A DNA stretch of 64,000 nucleotides from positions 1 to 64,000 of the forward strand of contig JAWKTM010000026.1 of the NCBI GenBank assembly GCA_041399085.1. The letters are read 5' to 3'. Shown here in pieces: positions 63,124 to 64,000 of the stretch. This DNA comes from JAWKTM01 sp041399085. Its GTDB lineage: Bacteria > Planctomycetota > Planctomycetia > Pirellulales > Pirellulaceae. Numbering within the stretch: the stretch's first letter is position 1; the number at the start of each line of letters is the position of its first letter. Position numbers and translations under genes: made by a program. The notes beneath the pieces are model-generated. The model did not search any database. It was given only the letters and a program-made list of their open reading frames with translations, and was not told the DNA's origin.

Positions 63124-64000
63124 CTAACTCGCCTCGTCGGGATTCCCATCCCGTTGACGCAGGATCATCGCTTGCAGCGCCGCCCAGCCTTGCAGTTGTT
63201 CCAGCGTCATCGTCGCGGGGCGGCCTGTTTCATGATGGTGCAGCACCGCCCGCAGTCGGCGTCGCGTAGCGCGGGGAAGCTGCACCGTCTGGTTCACGAC
63301 AAGGCCGGTTACCTGCTGGCGTTGATGTCGACGGCGAATCGAAAGCTTCTTGTCGCGATGAAGCTGATAGCCGTGGGCCTTCAGCAACCGACGCACGTAC
63401 TGAACCGTGCCGCGAGCCCGCCGCCCATGATCGCGCGGAAAGGAGATCGTGATGTCGTCGGCGTATCGCGTATAAGCGCCGCGTCGACGCTGGGCGTGCC
63501 GATCCAGCTTCACGTCCAGAAAGTAGTTCACCAAATTGCTCAGCCGCGGGCTGGTCGGCGCGCCTTGGGGCAGACCGCCTTCGTGCGTGGTGAGCCGCAC
63601 GAGCAACTCCGCCGCCGCTCGATTCCAGCCGATGGCCCGAAAGTAGCGTTCGACGCGGGCCGCGGTTGTGGACGGGAAAAAGTCGACCACGTCCAGACGA
63701 ATCACCACGGCTTGGCCCACATGCGGCCGAGCGTTGTCGACGATCGACCGCCCGGCTTCAAATCCGCAGGCCGCCGGATGCGCCTTCAATCGTCGCAGCA
63801 CTCGCCGCAACAACCGTCGCTGCAAAGCGCGCGTCGCCGCGTCCGGGATGAACAGCGTGCGCTGGCCCCCAGAGCGTTTGGGGATGCGAGCCACCCGATA
63901 CACCGGCTGAAACCGCCGGAGCTCGTCGGCCGGCATCTCCAATCGCCGAGCCAACTCGCGCACACCCAGGCCCCAGCCGAGCTTCAGCTTCAGCCAACGA
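63124..64000 (-). CDS. Retron-type reverse transcriptase, N-terminus cut by right edge
   Basis: The frame is open to the window end (292 codons visible); GTG 63963 is inside the gene, since WLKLKLGWGLGVRELARRL continues upstream. Counting from 63963: fingers RIPKRSGGQRTLFIPD (27-41), CGFEAGRSIVDNARPHVG (66-83) with the retron NAxxH motif (77-81), catalytic RLDVVDFFPST (89-99), LPQGAPTSPRLSNL (131-144), YTRYADDITISF (164-175) with the YxDD active site, and QQVTGLVVNQTVQLP (216-230) with the retron VTG motif. No maturase (group II intron), DGR or Cas1 feature is visible. In retrons the msr-msd RNA lies just upstream, here beyond base 64000. It ends 8 bases from the convergent cysteine desulfurase. 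Confidence 0.92.
   Translation of the reverse strand, partial: RWLKLKLGWGLGVRELARRLEMPADELRRFQPVYRVARIPKRSGGQRTLFIPDAATRALQRRLLRRVLRRLKAHPAACGFEAGRSIVDNARPHVGQAVVIRLDVVDFFPSTTAARVERYFRAIGWNRAAAELLVRLTTHEGGLPQGAPTSPRLSNLVNYFLDVKLDRHAQRRRGAYTRYADDITISFPRDHGRRARGTVQYVRRLLKAHGYQLHRDKKLSIRRRHQRQQVTGLVVNQTVQLPRATRRRLRAVLHHHETGRPATMTLEQLQGWAALQAMILRQRDGNPDEAS

Noticed and set aside
63124..64000. Group II intron or diversity-generating retroelement RT
   Set aside because: No maturase/endonuclease domain, no template/variable repeat pair seen nearby, and both retron words (NAxxH, VTG) are present.

Overview
This 64 kb window looks like chromosomal DNA of a planctomycete, most likely of the order Pirellulales. 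The DNA is GC-rich. It carries several protein families that are typical of that phylum: DUF1501 proteins, a BBP7-type outer-membrane barrel, an SdrD-B-like surface protein, a giant Ser/Thr kinase with WD40 repeats, SLA1-homology/WD40 proteins, and TIM-barrel 'isomerases' with Tat-like leaders. Genes lie on both strands in short operons. There are no rRNA genes, no tRNA that I could find, no integrase and no insertion sequence.

Layout. 0-13 kb: end of a surface protein, a BBP7 barrel, a short SecA, a 1005-residue WD40 membrane protein, a tandem array of about twelve 41-bp hairpin repeats, an App1-type phosphatase, the threonine-degradation pair tdh-kbl with a divergent XRE-cupin regulator, and a second HTH protein. 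13-27 kb: a badly frameshifted RND/MMPL transporter, two Pro/Ala-rich membrane-anchored proteins, a DUF1501 plus isomerase pair, a methyltransferase, a Gdx-like SMR exporter and argS. 27-38.6 kb: a trypsin-like protease, WD40 proteins, the 1772-residue kinase and argH. 38.6-50 kb: a HEAT-repeat protein with an embedded receiver-like domain, a sensor-less sigma54 activator, hemX-hemA, mcsA-mcsB (protein arginine phosphorylation), and trpE-folC. 50-64 kb: a second DUF1501, a methyltransferase plus phosphatidylserine synthase, an AddA/RecB-like helicase-nuclease, an acyl-CoA ligase, a FliM-like protein, proA, a Nudix-fold protein, a cysteine desulfurase, and a retron-type reverse transcriptase cut by the right edge.

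The most notable items are the reverse transcriptase, which carries both retron hallmarks (an NAxxH motif and a VTG motif), and the 41-bp hairpin array at 7751-8245. Other convergent or 3'-end intergenic spaces hold several different dispersed or tandem repeats, some of which fold as hairpins.

Quality caution. At least eight conserved genes carry frameshifts of one or two bases: BBP7, tdh, RND, protease, argH, hemA, DUF1501 and fliM-like. Several deletions fall in short homopolymers, and hemA and argH are housekeeping genes, so many of these are probably sequence errors. About ten lie in the 5' half of the RND gene alone, which could be a poor-quality patch or a true decaying gene. All functional statements come from reading motifs by eye; no database search was run.
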